Origin: Cornus controversa
Lineage: Eukaryota; Streptophyta; Magnoliopsida; Cornales; Cornaceae
Assembly (NCBI GenBank): GCA_026545225.1
Contig: CM048848.1
Coordinates: 18,837,353-18,901,352, forward strand
Length of the DNA: 64,000 bases
Direction: 5' to 3'
A program made the position numbers and the translations under genes. How positions within the stretch are numbered: the stretch's first letter is position 1; the number at the start of each line of letters is the position of its first letter. The notes below the pieces were generated by a model. It saw only the letters and a program-made list of their open reading frames with translations, did not search any database and was not told the DNA's origin. Below, one piece after another: positions 33,569 to 46,949 of the stretch.

Positions 33569-35077
33569 TGATCGGCGTTGAATGTTACGCATTCTAGCCT
33601 CTTAACGTATGTATTTTATTCTCTTAGTGATAGATTATTTTGTGATTTTACTTTGTTTTAGTGTTTTCTGTATTTTCAGGGCCTTAATGATTATTTCAAT
33701 TAAAACTATGATTTTGAGTTTTTTAAGAAGACATCCAAGATGGTTAGATGAAGCCTACATCAAGAAGATTCATTCAACCTTTTATTTCAACTCAAATTAG
33801 CCCAAGAAAGAGGTTCAAGAGAATTACAGTTGCTTAAGAAGGTTTCGGGCCTGAAGCCCAAATCTGCGCATAATACAGTCTTAATACCATTTTGGAAAAC
33901 GGACCAGAAGTCTTACTTCCGAGCCTCAAATTGACATAATTTGAGCACAAGGTTGAACGAAATTTGATTCTGCACACTTTTGTATTTCACGAAAATTTCG
34001 TGAATTGGACTTCTAGTGGGTCAAAAGTTGGGCCGAAGTCAGCAGGAAAAATCCACCTGATTAGTGCTGTGGGAAACCCTAATTTATTCCTAATTGGATT
34101 AGGACTTTGGTGTATTCTCTTGGGGAAAAAAGTGAAGAATAAGAGGCTGAATTGAGGGGAGATTAGAGAGATTGGAGAGTCTGAGAGGGCTGAGAAGAGA
34201 ACAGAAACATATTTGCAGAGCCATTGGAGAACGAAGTGATACGCGTAATTCATGAAGATGATGCCTTCTTCCTCAACAGTTGAAGCTTCTTCTTCTACCA
34301 TGAGTGGCTAGTTCATCCACTAGGGTTTTGATGTAGCCCTAACAAAGCATCAATGGTTTGATTGTTTTAATTATTGGGGACCTTTATATACATGCATAGA
34401 TTGTGTAATTCAGAGGATTCTTATTATAGAATTGAGCAATAAAAGTCTTGTAAATTCAATCTCAATGATTTCTTATCTTGTCTTAGATATTTAGTTGTTG
34501 TTATTGAACTCAATCTCTCTTGTTTTCTGTGATCATGAGAGCGATTATTATACAATGGTAATCACTGAATATATTGTTAAGAGCTTTGATGGATTAAGCC
34601 TAGAGAAGATGAACCATACTGCACCCTAGATTAGAGTAGTTAGGCAGATGGCCCATGCCAATCGAAGATAGTCCATGGCTTAGCCTTAATCATATGTTAT
34701 CTTCTTGACGGATGAAGGTGAGTTTGTAGCCACCGACACCACTTATGCATGAAATAATTCCCCATAGTTGATTCAATTGACCATTGATTGTGGAGTTAGT
34801 GGTGAGGTCAAATACCCTAGATTTCTCTCATATTATCTTCATTATCTATTTACCTTTGATTTATTTTATTTTACTTTTTAATTAGTTTAGTTTAAAAATC
34901 AGAATTCTTTTCTTATAAATTTAATTAGAATTAATTCAGTATTTCAACTCATCAGACCATAATCCCTGAGGTACGATACCCCTTTCGATTGCCCTATTCT
35001 GCAAGAAATTCGTTCTATTGCGAAGTGTGGAAAATTTTAATTGATATACTTTTTGAGTCACACTCACACACGAATCA
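33569..35077 (+). repeat. Solo LTR, Ath-2 family, TSD CTGAC
   Basis: 1509 bp, TGATCGGCGTTGAATGTTAC to CACACGAATCA, flanked by CTGAC at 33564-33568 and 35078-35082. Homologous to element A's LTR in inverse orientation. Mini-ORF Met-Ser-Gly-stop at 34300-34311. Confidence 0.93.
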
Positions 35078-35082
35078 CTGAC

Positions 35083-38000
35083 CAAGTGAATCCTTAAAAC
35101 AAAAACTAAGATAACACTGAACCATTGTTGTTCCAATCTTTTATAGCTGTTATCGACTACAACTTTAAACAAGTCTACAGTGGTCACTTTAAAGGCCATC
35201 CTCCCACCAATAGTCAGGCAAAAATCTGACCCTTGGCTGTTCCCACAAAAATCTTTCCTAGTCTACTAAATTAGTGGTGAAAGGGTAAGCCAAATTTCCC
35301 CAAATCCATATCATATGGTGGGCATTGAGACACAAGTACAAATTGATCCAGTGAGGATAAAAAAGTTTCAGAAGATAAGTAACCAAAACTAACTTTAACA
35401 AAGAGATAATAATAGTAAAGAAGAAAAATGTATATACCTTTCAATCTCCTGAGCCATCTTATTGAGATTTCTTGTCACTCCTTCAAGGTTCTGTATCCTG
35501 TCACACACTAATGCTTAAATACACACATTATCAATACTGCGTGCCTCATCAACAACACAACTGACTCTCTCAATACTTCCTTTGACATAATCCCTGCAAC
35601 CTTAGGATCAAGCAAGTATTAGAATGCTAAGCAATGCATTTTCATTAATCCTATACTAAATAAATAAAATATATTATTCTCAAATACATAACATTTTAAA
35701 ATGTTTGGTTCTTGAATGCAGGTAGCACAATGTTGTATATGTTTCAGTGGGTTATGAAATGATTGCCTAGGAGAATTCTACATGAGTAGATTTAAAATTG
35801 TAACTACTTGGCACCAACATGAAGCTACTAAAGAGCTACTAAAGAATTAGCTAAATTGGAGAGGCTACCTAGCCTAAAGTGTGAGTTGTCGTAGTCTAGT
35901 GGTGGACATATAGAATAAAGGGCTATAGCTTCTCATGTAACTATCTAATTCTCTATAAAATCTTATGACACTAAAAAGCATCATTTATCTCTTTTAATTA
36001 ACAAAATTGCAACTTCAAATTTCAGTTGTGATCATATTTTATCAACAAAGGAATTAGCATTATTTCAAACAATGTCATAGTGTTACAATAAGTGGCTGGA
36101 ACATCCAAAAAAGTAATTAAACAATTACATGTTTCACCTGAAAAACAAATTGTTTCAGTCTCGTATAATAAAATTCATATAATTATTAGAGGAATGATTA
36201 ATCCAAGAGGAGGACTGAAATAACAGTTACAAAAGAAAATGAAGACCCAAAGAGAGGAGAAATAAAATACAAACAGACTAAAAAAAAAAAAAGTGAATCT
36301 GAACCAGACACCAAAAAATTCAAAACCAGATGGGAAACCATAACTATTGCAAAAGAAAAATTACTTAAGATTATTCCCGAATAGTGCAAAGACAATTGGC
36401 ATGTCTTCATAAATTACCATAAAATAAAATTCCTATAATAAACTAATGTAGTGAAGGTAAACATGGGATCAAGGAGGTTGAAACTATGGATGTGGTATGA
36501 CAATCAGAAACATAAATGCCATTTGGTACAAAGCTAGCATCCTGGACTAAATGGAATCATCTTAACATAAATGCCAACTTTTATCAACAAAGTCAGACTT
36601 TAGAGTCAATTTTTTATATTTAAATACCTCTTACATTGCTCTTTCCCTTATGATTTAACAAGCAATCTTGCTTACCATTGTCTTCAATTAATGCAAAGTA
36701 ATAAAAACATATATATTATAAAATTACTTATGGATTGAGACCACAGAATGTTCAAATTAAACCTATTCAAATGTACACTTTTCCTTGTGGACTACAAAAC
36801 AGGCTCTTTGCCCTCCTGCCCTCGATCATAAGCTAAAGAAGAATTTGTCACTTCTCGTTTGCCGACGGAGTATGTTTAATTGCAGCTCGATCATAAGCTC
36901 TGATTATGGAAAATAATTACCAAGTATTAATTAAAATAGCTTATAAATTAATCTAAACCAACAAGAGTTCTCCATATCTAAATTAATTACTACCTAGCCG
37001 CAGCATGAGCGGTGTCAAATCCACCTAACAATGCCTATTTTTGTTGTAGCGAAACATTGAAGACCTATTAATGGGCAACACAATGTCCATCAAGTCCACA
37101 ACAAATTCAAACAATATGTGAATATCAAGTGTCTTAAAGTGCCTAACATCTTTACCATATACATCAAATCATAAGAAAATAGAAAAAATATTGTAAACTT
37201 CTTCTTAGACATCTTGGATATCACCGTTCTCTTTGTGAAACTTGAAAATAGAATAAAAACAAATTAAAAGCTAACAACAATTTTGTTATCCAATTTATTA
37301 AGAAGTGGGTAAGTGCATAAGTTGCTTCCATAGACAGCGTAATAAGAAAATGGAAATGAAACAAAAGGAAAAAAAGAGTACATTCAGATAATATTGCACC
37401 CATAATGTCAACATGTGTGACCTTACAACTATATGGTTTTCATCCGGTTGATGTATACTCCAATGTTTCCTTGATAGATGCACCTACAAACTTGAACTAC
37501 AAATTACCACAACAGTGAATGATCTATTCAATCCAAAGTAGTTATGGAGTTCCAAATTAAATTGTCCCACATAATGAAACATCAGATTGAACACTGAGTG
37601 TTGAAAAAAATAATAAATCATCTTCAGAGAGAAGTTTGGACCAGTACCCTGCTTGTGCCAATCTGTAGAACTAGTTATCAGGAAAAAAAAGTTTTTAGTA
37701 CTGTAGACCTGGATAAAATTTCAATCCAAAGACCTTTCCCTTTTAAATACAATGCCAAATCCAAAACTACAACTACAGGAATTCCAACAAGATATTATGC
37801 CCAAAGAAAGCATAGAAACAGATCAAATGGAGAGCAAGAATAGAAATTTGTATGAACTCAAATTATGGTATAAGAATGCTTGGAAAATTGAGACTAGGAA
37901 GTGAAAGAGTAAGAAATCACCAGCAGTTGTCTTTTTGAATACCTAGGAAGAGAATGGCAGGATAAACAGAACCCATAACATAAAATAGGTCTTGTTGCCT

Positions 38001-38512
38001 TGTCTTGCAATACAGATATTATAATTAAATTAATATGGTGATAAGAGACCACATGAGTCTAAACTCCTAAAATCCTTTGAACTTCTATTTGTAGCTCACC
38101 TTTTGGAGCCAAAATCCTAGTACATCGTCCCAAACATCAATGTTATACATGCTATACATGAAGGTTGTGAACAGAAATCCAACTGTAGTATATTTTAGAT
38201 TGTGCCAGTATACCCAAGGATGAGGTGTGCTCAATTATTTAATCAGGGCTTTTTCTCCGGTAATTTTATGCCACAAGTTTAAGATTTATACTAAGAAAAG
38301 GCTATTTGAACATTATAAGAAATCAATATGCCTATATAAAGGAAATGAGTGACTTGGACATCTACCATTTAAACTCCCAGCATAAAAACTAGATCAGGTT
38401 TTCCACTAACCAAACTGAATAAATGTTACAGAACATGATGAAAAACAAACCATATTTCAATAAATAATAGTAAAATAAATTCTAATCATCAGGAAATATA
38501 ACATGAAGTTAA
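35083..38512. other. Low-copy-looking AT-rich sequence with one candidate host exon
   Basis: No transposon structure recognised. One well-formed exon-like segment (35438-35593, minus). A short direct repeat CTCGATCATAAGCT occurs at about 36822 and 36887. No other coding frame is supported; short frames near 36198, 37221 and 37598 have no recognisable content. Confidence 0.5.
35438..35593 (-). pseudogene. Candidate host-gene exon with one stop codon, coiled-coil-like
   Basis: Bounded by a good acceptor (GGTTGCAG|GG at 35594/35593) and donor (GAAAG|GTATAT at 35438/35437). The frame DYVKGSIERVSCVVDEARS ... then, after a TAA at 35517-35515, ALVCDRIQNLEGVTRNLNKM reads as amphipathic helix. The TAA could derive from CAA by one C to T change. 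I cannot name the gene. Either a relic exon or a pseudogene left after transposon invasion. Confidence 0.45.
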
Positions 38513-39440
38513 ACCCATTGAAATACTCATTTGGGGTATCCTTCGGGCACTTCCTCGAACATATGGTCAATCGCACAGGAATTGAAACAAGTCCCGTATA
38601 GACAGCAACTATTGTCCAAAGTTAAGAACCAAAAACCCATAGAGAAGTGCAGATCTTGACCAGGTGGATAACAACACTAAGCCAATTTATCTCACTGCTT
38701 TTTAACACATGTAAGCCTTTTTTCGATGCCATCAAAAAAAGAGGAGGGGACGTGTGGGGAAAGGACCAGTCTGAGGCACTTAAGATACTAAAAGAATATA
38801 TGTTAAGCCCACCGATCCTTTCGATTCCGAAAGGTAGGGAACCATTGTATCTATACCTCGACCGACGCCAAATGAAGATACTCTTAGACAGAAAAATTAA
38901 TCCTAGCTCTAGTGCATGCAAAGCAGAAGTTGAGACACTATTTTGAATCTCACACCATAATAATGTTGATGGCTTTGCCCTTAAAGGCAATCCTCAGCAA
39001 ACTAGAAATGTCGGGAAGGATGATGAAGTGGGCAATGGACCTCAACTTCTTTGACATTCGTTTCGAACCCAGAACAACAAAGAAAGGCCAAGTAGTAATA
39101 GACTTCCTGCTGGAATATGAACCGGATGACAAAGAAGAGAATCACGCTGACCAGGCATGGGAAATCTATGTGGATGGGTTAGCAAGTCAGACAGAAGGTG
39201 GAGCCCGAATAGAAGTCAAGACCCCGGTTGGAACAATGCTTCACCATGCTGTAATATTTGGATTTAATGCATCAAAAAACGTGGCCGAGTATGAAGCGCT
39301 TTTGGTAGGCCTGCGACTAGAAAATCCTTACGGGTAAAGAACCTACTGATTTTTAATGATTCTCAGTTAATTGTGAACTAGGTTAGTGGGGAATATCACA
39401 CCAAAGAAGAAAAAATGAATGCATACTGAGATGCAGTGAT
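38513..39440 (+). pseudogene. Tat element RT C-terminus, RNase H and second RNase H-like domain
   Basis: PLKYSFGVSFGHFLEHMV (RT thumb) starts at about 38516, then REVQILTRWITTLSQFI, a connection domain (38647-38946) and a second, host-like RNase H with YVDGLASQTEGGARI, NVAEYEALLVGL and LIFNDSQLIVN carrying D, E and D. The extra RNase H after the retroviral one is typical of Tat and related lineages. Several frameshifts and stops. Confidence 0.75.
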
Positions 39441-40840
39441 CAGAGAAACAGAAGGATTCAATTAAGTCAAACTCAGCCATATCCTGAGGGAACAAAACGA
39501 AGAAGCAGATCATCTGGCCTGTTTGGCCTCTTATGCAGACGAATCTCTAACCCGGGTATCCACGATAGAGACCCTAGATGAGCCGAGCATAGGAAAGTCC
39601 CATCAGGTGCTCATAATTCTGAGGTAGCCAAGCTGGATGGATCCGCTGATGGCATATTTGAACAATGGAATCCTTTTGGAACAAAAAGAAGAGGCAAGGG
39701 AGCTCAAAATGAAAGCCACAAAGTATTCTATCATAAATGATCATCTCTACAGGCAATCATACTCAGGCCCATTGCTCATTTGCTCGACAGCATCCGAAGC
39801 TAGAGAAGTGCTCAGAGAAATTTACAAAGGAGTTTGCAGCAACCATTTTGGCAGAAGATCCTTAGCTCACAAGGCCCTAACGCAGGGATACTTCTAGCCG
39901 TTCATGTCCCGCGATGCAGCAGAGTATTCCAGAAATTGTGATAAGTGCCAAAGATATGCAAAATAGGGAATGGACATGGTGGGACCTCTTCCAGTCACGG
40001 TACAGAAGAAGAAACACGTGCTCTTAGGAACAGAGTATTTCACCAAATGGGTTAAGGCTGAAGCTTACACTTCTGTAACGCACTCCCAAGTAAAGAAGTT
40101 CATTTGGAGCAACATAATTTACCGCTTTGGGCTCCCAATGTCAATAATTATAAACAATGGAAAGAATTTGGATAATTAATCCACTCATAAATTCTTTAAG
40201 AAATATGGAATAAACAAGAAGCTTGCCTCAAGATCGTACCCCCAAGGAAATGGACATGCTAAAATCACAAACAAAACCATATTCACCAATATCAAGAAAA
40301 ATTGGAAGACAAAAAAGACCGATGGTTAGAGGAGTTACTGAATGTGCTGTAAGCCTACCGAATGACCCCTCGACATCCGACTGAGAACAACTCATTCAAC
40401 CTGGCATATAGAACAGAAGTAGTGATTCCGCCCGAGCTCAACATTCCAACTCTCAGGATAGAAGAGTTGAAAAAGTAAAGAACAACCGAGAGATCGAGCA
40501 CAACTTGGATCTACTGGAAGAACAAAGGGAAGCCAAACAGATCAAGTTGGTGGCACACCAGCAAACCCTTCGCAACAACTATGATAAGAAGCTCAGACCC
40601 AGGTCTTTTGAGTAGGGAGATTGGGTCTTACAAAAAATAACTAGTAACACCAAAGAGTTAAATGCAGGTAAGCTTGCGACAAACTAGGAAGGACGATACG
40701 AAGTCATCAAAGTAATTGAGAAAGGAGCTTATAGATAATGCAAAGTGCAAGGAGATAGGGCACCAATCAAGAAACCAGGGAATGCGATACACTTAAAAAG
40801 GTACTGTGTGTAACTCCTAAAAATAATTTTCATGAAATAT
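39441..40840 (+). pseudogene. Tat element integrase, catalytic residues lost
   Basis: Pieces 39637-39897 and 39970-40179 with FGRRSLAHKALTQGYF, RNCDKCQRYA, and GMDMVGPLPV (first D). The second and third catalytic positions are changed: SIIINNGKNLDN has Asn where Asp is expected and GNGHAKITNKT has Lys where Glu is expected. Both could be G to A changes. Stops throughout; inactive. Confidence 0.75.
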
Positions 40841-41033
40841 TGATTCAATAAATAAAGCAAGAAATTGGAATTATCATTTGTGAATTGGGTCCCACGCCGA
40901 ATCAGAGGGTTTGCCAGCTCAGGGTTAATATAGCAAACCTGCCCAAAACACCCAAAGGTAGTAGGGTTATGCAGCCATGAAAATCTCACTGCACAATCCC
41001 ACTATCTTGCCCTTTTTGTTTACTACTCCAATT

Positions 41034-41490
41034 ATGAATGAAATGGCTAAGGAATGACCAGCCAAACACCAAATATGAATGAAAATGGCTAAGGCATGGC
41101 TAGCCGAACGCCAATCATGAATGAAATGGCTAAGGCATGACTAGCTGAATGCTAATTATGAATAAATCGCTAAGGTATGACCAGTTAAATGCCAAATTTG
41201 AATAAAATGGTTAAAGCAAAGCCAGCCGAATGCTAATTATGAATGAAAATGGCTAAAGCATGGCCAACCGAACGCTAATTATAAATGAAAATGGCTAAGG
41301 CAAGGCCAGCTAAACGCCAATTATGAATAAAAATGGTTAAAGCATGGTCAGCCAAAGGCCAATTATGAATGAAAATGGGTAAGGCATGGCTAGCCGAACA
41401 CCAATTGTGAATGAAAATGGCTAAGTCATGGCCAGTTTAATGCCAGTTATGAATGATAGTGGCTAAGGCATGACCAGCCAAAACGTAAAA
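41034..41490. repeat. Tandem array of about eleven 42-43 bp units
   Basis: Consensus unit begins ATGAATGAAAATGGCTAAGG and continues CATGGCCAGCCGAACGCCAATT; units diverge by several bases each. Sits between pol and the antisense gene of the Tat relic, the position from which Tat elements are known to seed satellite repeats. Confidence 0.92.
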
Positions 41491-41650
41491 TATAAGTCAA
41501 TACGACCTAGATACTACAAATTAAATATTAATGCAAGTAGGGAATGCAGATCAAAATAAACACGAAGTCTTCATTAAATAAATATGCTCTTACAAAACTC
41601 TCTTATAAAGTTGAGGCTAGTTACAAAATAAAAAGGGAAGAAAAATAAAT

Positions 41651-43740
41651 TCAAGATGCATCATCCTGTTGAGCTGTGCCACCCGAGCCAGAAGGAGCGA
41701 TCGGTACGTTGGCGGGCTCAACGGAATCAGTGTCCACAAATCCATAAGCTGCAGAAGTTCTCAAAAAATCCAAAATTTCCATCTCTTCAGCACCAACTTT
41801 TGGATCATTGTAAGATGGATCTTTGATGCCCATCTCCTTATCGTATTCGCCATGGCCACAAGGGCAGGAGCGAACTCCATCAGAAGCAGTTGCATCGTTA
41901 AACCCAACTCTATAAGCCTTAGCATTACGGACTTGAATAGTTTGGGACAATCTATCGAACATGGTTCTAGCTCCTGACTCCAACTTTAGAACTCTCTCCT
42001 AGAGGGATTTGACATTCAGTTCTGACACATTGGCTTTAGACTTAGCAACATCCCTTTATAGATCAACATCCTCCTTCTCTTTCTGGATTTTCTCACACAA
42101 AGCCTTATTCTTTTCAAATTCAGCTCGGAAGGCTTTGGACTTCATCTTCTCATCCACAACCTCCTTCATTGTAGCTCTGAAGTGAGCCCTGTCCTTCCTC
42201 CTCTGTGCATCAAATTTATTGACCTTGACCTCGACCTGCTTCACCAGATGACACATGGTAATCACCCTGAACATATTCTGGAAAGGCATGGGAAGGTTAG
42301 CACATTGGATAAAAAGAATAAATGCAAAAAGAAGAAAGAATGAAAAGGGATTACCCTCAGGGCCAAGTTAGGACATGATTCCATCAGAGTCCCAATGGAC
42401 ACTTCCTTCATCTTTTGGTCTTCCTTGGGAGGCCACATCTCTTTTAAGTAGACTTTATGGCCTCCTTATTATCCAAAATTGAGTCATCTGCAAAAAGAGG
42501 AACCTCATTTGCCTTCACCATTCAGTGAACCCACGACACAACCATTTATGAGATTGGGGCATCAGTCCCATCCTCAAAAGATGGGATAGAAACAACCCTT
42601 CCCTCAGCTTTAGAACGTGAAAGTATAACCACTTTGGACATAGAAGGAAAAGGAAGAGTGAACGTCATTAATGACTTGGGTGAAGGAGCAGCCAGGTCAG
42701 GCTGAATAGATTAAGCCTTAAAAGGAAACTTTCTCTTCGCCATCTTAGAAGGAAGACCACTGAGCTCGGTCTACTTATCGCCCTTGCGATGTGTGGTTTT
42801 GGGCAGACTCATATTCTTTACTCCTGAAGCTTTTCTGGAGATAGCCTTCAGAGTTTAGGAGTCAAGTAGAGAAGAAGAAGTGGGAAGATCGTTCCACACT
42901 TTGTCCTTTAAAGTCTGCAGGCGAGCTTTAACCTTCGAATGAGGAAGCAGATCCCTAATTGCACCAAGGTAAATGTATGCTTAAAAAGCAAAACTTCATA
43001 AATTACACAACTACAATGAAGGTCAAGAAAGGATTTGAATGAGGGTATACCTACTCCGTCGAACTTTTGGGGGATTGGATATTTGTTAAAAAATGAAACT
43101 TTCCATTCCCCCCCAACTACAAGTTGTTCATTCCAACCTTTGTCAGAAATAGGATGACCGAAGCATAGCGATTTGCCCGATCGGGAATAAAAGTGGTAAC
43201 GATTCTTCTCATGCTTGGTGGCACACACTTGGTAGTAAGCGAGAAGATCGTCAAACCCTAACTCATTTTTTTTGGTACGGTTCAAGGCAAGAACACTAGA
43301 GATAATGCTAAAGAACTTAGGGTTAACCTAAAAATGAGCCAAATTCATTTAGCAGAGAACCAAGTGGTAAAAAGGGTGAAGTAGTACGGAACGCAGGAAA
43401 GTGTTTGGGCGAAAACACAATCTCACCATCCTTCCCCAGAACAGAAATTTAGATTTGAAGGTTAATGCCTAAGGGTAATGTCGGAAAGGATGTCAAAATC
43501 TGCTCTAAATGTCCCCAAATTGACTAAAACCCTAGCCGAGTCAGAATAATCGACTTCCTTATAACTAGACTCAGAAATTGCACCACCCTCTAAAACAACT
43601 GGTTCAGAGAAAAGAACATCAACAGGTACAGCTGGAGGAAGAAAGCCCTTAGAGGAAGAAGATTCATCCTCACTCTCATTTAAGAAATCGTCAACAGATT
43701 GATAGACCTCCATCTCCTCAAATATGTTGACAATTTCCAT
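41651..43740 (-). pseudogene. Antisense gene of the Tat element (gypsy-type putative transposase family)
   Basis: Broken frames in one direction: 43740-43462 (MEIVNIFEEMEVYQSVDDFL, acidic Ser-rich), 43285-42908 (YHFYSRSGKSLCFGHPISDKGWNEQLVVGGEWKVSFFN, similar to the Pfam 'putative gypsy type transposon' domain with its KGWK..FF motif), 42289-42056 (Lys/Glu-rich coiled coil with KVEVKVNKFDAQRRKDR-like content) and 41983-41651 (MFDRLSQTIQVRNAKAYR ... acidic). The order matches the antisense ORF of Tat elements such as Grande. Family names are from memory. Role unknown. Confidence 0.6.
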
Positions 43741-44420
43741 TTCCTTGCTTTAGCCATACTCGCAAATGAATAATGAAAACGGGAGGAAAAGATCACTGAC
43801 CTTGGAAATAAGAAGTGTGAAAACCACTGGGAGCTAGAGTTGCTGGAGGAAAAAAGAGCAGCACTGCAAGTAGAATTTGTAACCAACAAACAAAAAGGTT
43901 TGGAACATTTAAAGAGATCAAGCATTTTAATGGCCGCAAAGGGAACGACCCCCAAAAATTAGAAATAGTGCTGCCACAACCGCCACGCATTAAAATAAAA
44001 ATCCCTTCAACTTCTGAAACTAGAAGATGAAAAAGATTTTGTGGCAAAGAGTGGAGAGAAAAATCTCGCTAGTAGGAAAGTGACCTGTGTAACATCCGAC
44101 AGGGCGATGACTTGGCAGCCACCTCATCCTATTAGGTCCATGTGGCATATCACAAAGCACAAAGTCAGCAACCAAAATCCTAGAATTGAGAGATCAAAAT
44201 TAGGATGCAAGACTTGTACAATAAACAGGGGTTATACTACTTTGAAGTTAATAGTACCACACTTGGTATTGGCCATTGGGCTTGCATCGTTTGGAAAAAT
44301 GAATTTTGGTTGAAATTTTGATGTGGTTACAAATCTGTGAGGCGGAGCGGCGCAGGGACGGGTTAGGGTTTCTCTCCATAGGGCGGGGAAGGGTTTTCAA
44401 ATCCCACTCCTTCCTAAACC
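43741..44420. other. Unclassified sequence, probably 3' part of the Tat element
   Basis: No supported coding frame; short frames at 43680-44047 (minus) and 44041-44313 (plus) show no recognisable domain. A GC-richer patch at 44336-44400 stands out from its surroundings. Confidence 0.35.
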
Positions 44421-46871
44421 TATCACGCCCCGATTTTCGAACACCCAGTTAAGAGTGAGGTAAATGGGGAGTGAGCGGTGAAATCAAGCATCAACTATAC
44501 AATTGCAGAAGCTATCGTACACACCTGACTACTTATGCGTATACTCATCATTATCCGTCCTAATAGGTTCCACATTAGTCCAAGCATCCATACATACTTA
44601 TCGTCATTCTAAAGTTTGAGAAATTCCAAATCAGTCTAGTTTTGGTTGACTAAAACCTTCTTCAGCGGACTAAAAACTAGGTTCAGTTGACCTTCAAGTT
44701 ACCAGCTCTATCAGTCAGCCGGAGGGTACCTTCGATCAGCTGAAAGGGAGATTTTGGCCAGCTAAAACCTTATTTCAGTCATCCAAAACAGGTACCCCCA
44801 TTTACAAATATTCGGGATCTCACACTTTTGGTCGGCTGCTACAGAAACCAAGCGACCGAAAGTTCAAAGATGTCCAAAAAATAGAATATCACAAGTCTAA
44901 AAGTATTTCCTAGTTCATACACTCATCCATAACTCAAAACATGAATAAATCGCCACAAAATCCATACATTTACATTTTATAGATTCTAAGTCCATGCATT
45001 TCATAATTCTACCCCTTGAAAATAAAACATCCAAGAATGATCCATAGAGTGCATAATATGATAAAAATATATAAACCTCATCTTCAATGATCACATCCAT
45101 AATCTCATACACATAAGGACTCCAAAAGGTCCATCATTCATTCGTTTTCTAAAAATCATACATAAACGAATTCATTATACATATATTTCTCAAAAGTCCT
45201 ACTCATAACACGTGTGGTGAATACATTTGAAATTTATGTACAAGTGATGAGCCAAATGTAAATGCAACACTCCTAACGAAGTCAATATGACACAAACTAG
45301 CATGGATCTCTATCTACATATCCACAAGTTACAATCCAAAAGAAACTCAAAAAGTCCACTCGAGCACTCTAAGTCTCATCCTCTATGGGAGCTTTATTCG
45401 AAAAAGAGTTTAGGAGAAGGGGGTGAGCATACAACTACGTCCTGTAGGAATGATCCACCTAACCCGACCTTAACTCAGGAAGCTATGCATGAATGCACAA
45501 TGAGATCTCTGAGTGACTACATGCCAAGCCTCAATGTTTTTTATACTCAAAACAATATCATTTTTTGAAATCATGCTTGATGTCACATATTTTCAATGCA
45601 CATAAATAGTTTATAAATAAACCACATTCACAAATAAACTCAATGCCACGTATACCCAAAAATTACTTCAACTGGGGACTTCTGATTATCACGATTCCAT
45701 AATAAGAGTCTTTTCAAGACCACAAACTCTACTTATGCTCTACGGGTTGCTAACCCAAATGAAGCGACATCCATTTCACCAAGTTTTGGGCCTTGCACCC
45801 TAGGGCTTCTGGCCTTTCTTAATTCTCACACATGCCCCCAAAATCACAAATTCTCACATAAGTGCACATTATCACATAAATGCGTCAAAACCATGAATGT
45901 CACCAAATTTCACCAAATGCACAACATTTACCAAGTCAAAGCATTCCAAATTCAACTCATGCATATTCAATGCAACATCACCCAACTCATGAAAATCACT
46001 ACCAATGCATTTTCAAAAAAATCTTCTTTGATGCATTTATTCTCACATAGACTCAATTTCACCATTTATCTCCAAATGAACACAATGATCATACAATGCA
46101 TCCATGAATGTCAACCGACACATACGCCATGTATAAATTCTATCTAGGCATGCTAGACAATCTACATATGCAAGAAATATCACAATTTACACAAAAATCC
46201 ATATAAAAGTTTCATTTCACAAGTATGTGACCTATAGAACCAAATAGAGAAGAGATTCACACCCCTATCTCAATTCTCAAGTCCTTGAAGCTAAGTCCTA
46301 AACTTTGATCAGTCCAATTCGTAGCCCTTGCCGAGTAGTGCAAACCTCTTGTATTCAGCGTTTTCCAAATCCCACCTTAAGGTCTCTAAGTTGGATAAAT
46401 AAGCAAAGGATATGAAGAGAAGGGAGAGAGCTGAAGTGGATGGCTGTTCTTGGTTTCATAAATTGGCCAAAATATCTATCTCTAGATATTTATAGCCTCT
46501 ACATCATAAAATGACCAAAATGCCCCTGAGTCACTTAACGTATCCTCCCAAGCTCCGTTTTTGATTTTGAAAGCGGGTATGGCTCCAAAATCAATTCCTT
46601 AAGTCATCAAATATTTCATTAGGTGTAAAACCAAAAATAATATTTTTTCAACAAAATTTTGGATTTTCGGGCCCACTCGGACTTTTTCCTAGGACCGTTG
46701 ACCCAAAAATCTTAAATTCACCCAAACATTCTGAAAATTTTCCAAAACCTCTAAAAAACTTCCCAAACATTTTTTCCACATTTAAAATATGCTAAACACC
46801 AATTAAATGCAATTACGACAAAAATGATGATTAAAATAGAAACCGATCAAAATTGGACCCCGGTTTCTACA
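44421..46871 (-). repeat. Probable solo LTR of a chromovirus (Tekay/Del-like), 2451 bp
   Basis: Minus-strand ends TGTAGAAACCGGGGTCC (46871) and TCGGGGCGTGATA (44421, terminal CA changed to TA). TATA box GGCTATAAATATC at 46497-46485 followed by a leader-like CT-rich stretch supports minus orientation. Flanks AAACC (44416-44420) and AAACG (46872-46876) match at four of five bases, a plausible decayed target duplication. No other copy is in the window, so the ends are inferred. Confidence 0.55.
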
Positions 46872-46949
46872 AAACGTCTGATGGATTTGGGAATAATATT
46901 GAAGGCAGCAGGGAGGGGATGGGTTTAGCCAAACTTATGCCGTACCCGT

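Larger units (their letters stand above)
38513..43740 (+). mobile_element. Decayed Tat-lineage Ty3/gypsy element with antisense gene
   Basis: Plus-strand pol remnants (38513-40800) followed by a tandem array (41034-41490) and an antisense coding region (43740-41651). This order, pol, tandem repeats in the 3' untranslated region and an antisense ORF, is known from the Tat lineage (Ogre, Grande, Retand types). No LTR or PBS was recognised; the 5' part upstream of the RT thumb is missing. Confidence 0.7.

Noticed and set aside
35880..35920. Possible tRNA-like GTCGTAGTCTAGTGGTGG stretch
   Set aside because: Resembles the 5' part of tRNA-Asp/Glu A-box sequence, but no anticodon arm, B-box or acceptor stem could be paired around it.
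44421..46871. Region as an ordinary low-copy spacer
   Set aside because: LTR-like ends, TATA box with leader and near-matching 5 bp flanks favour a solo LTR, though this remains moderate confidence.
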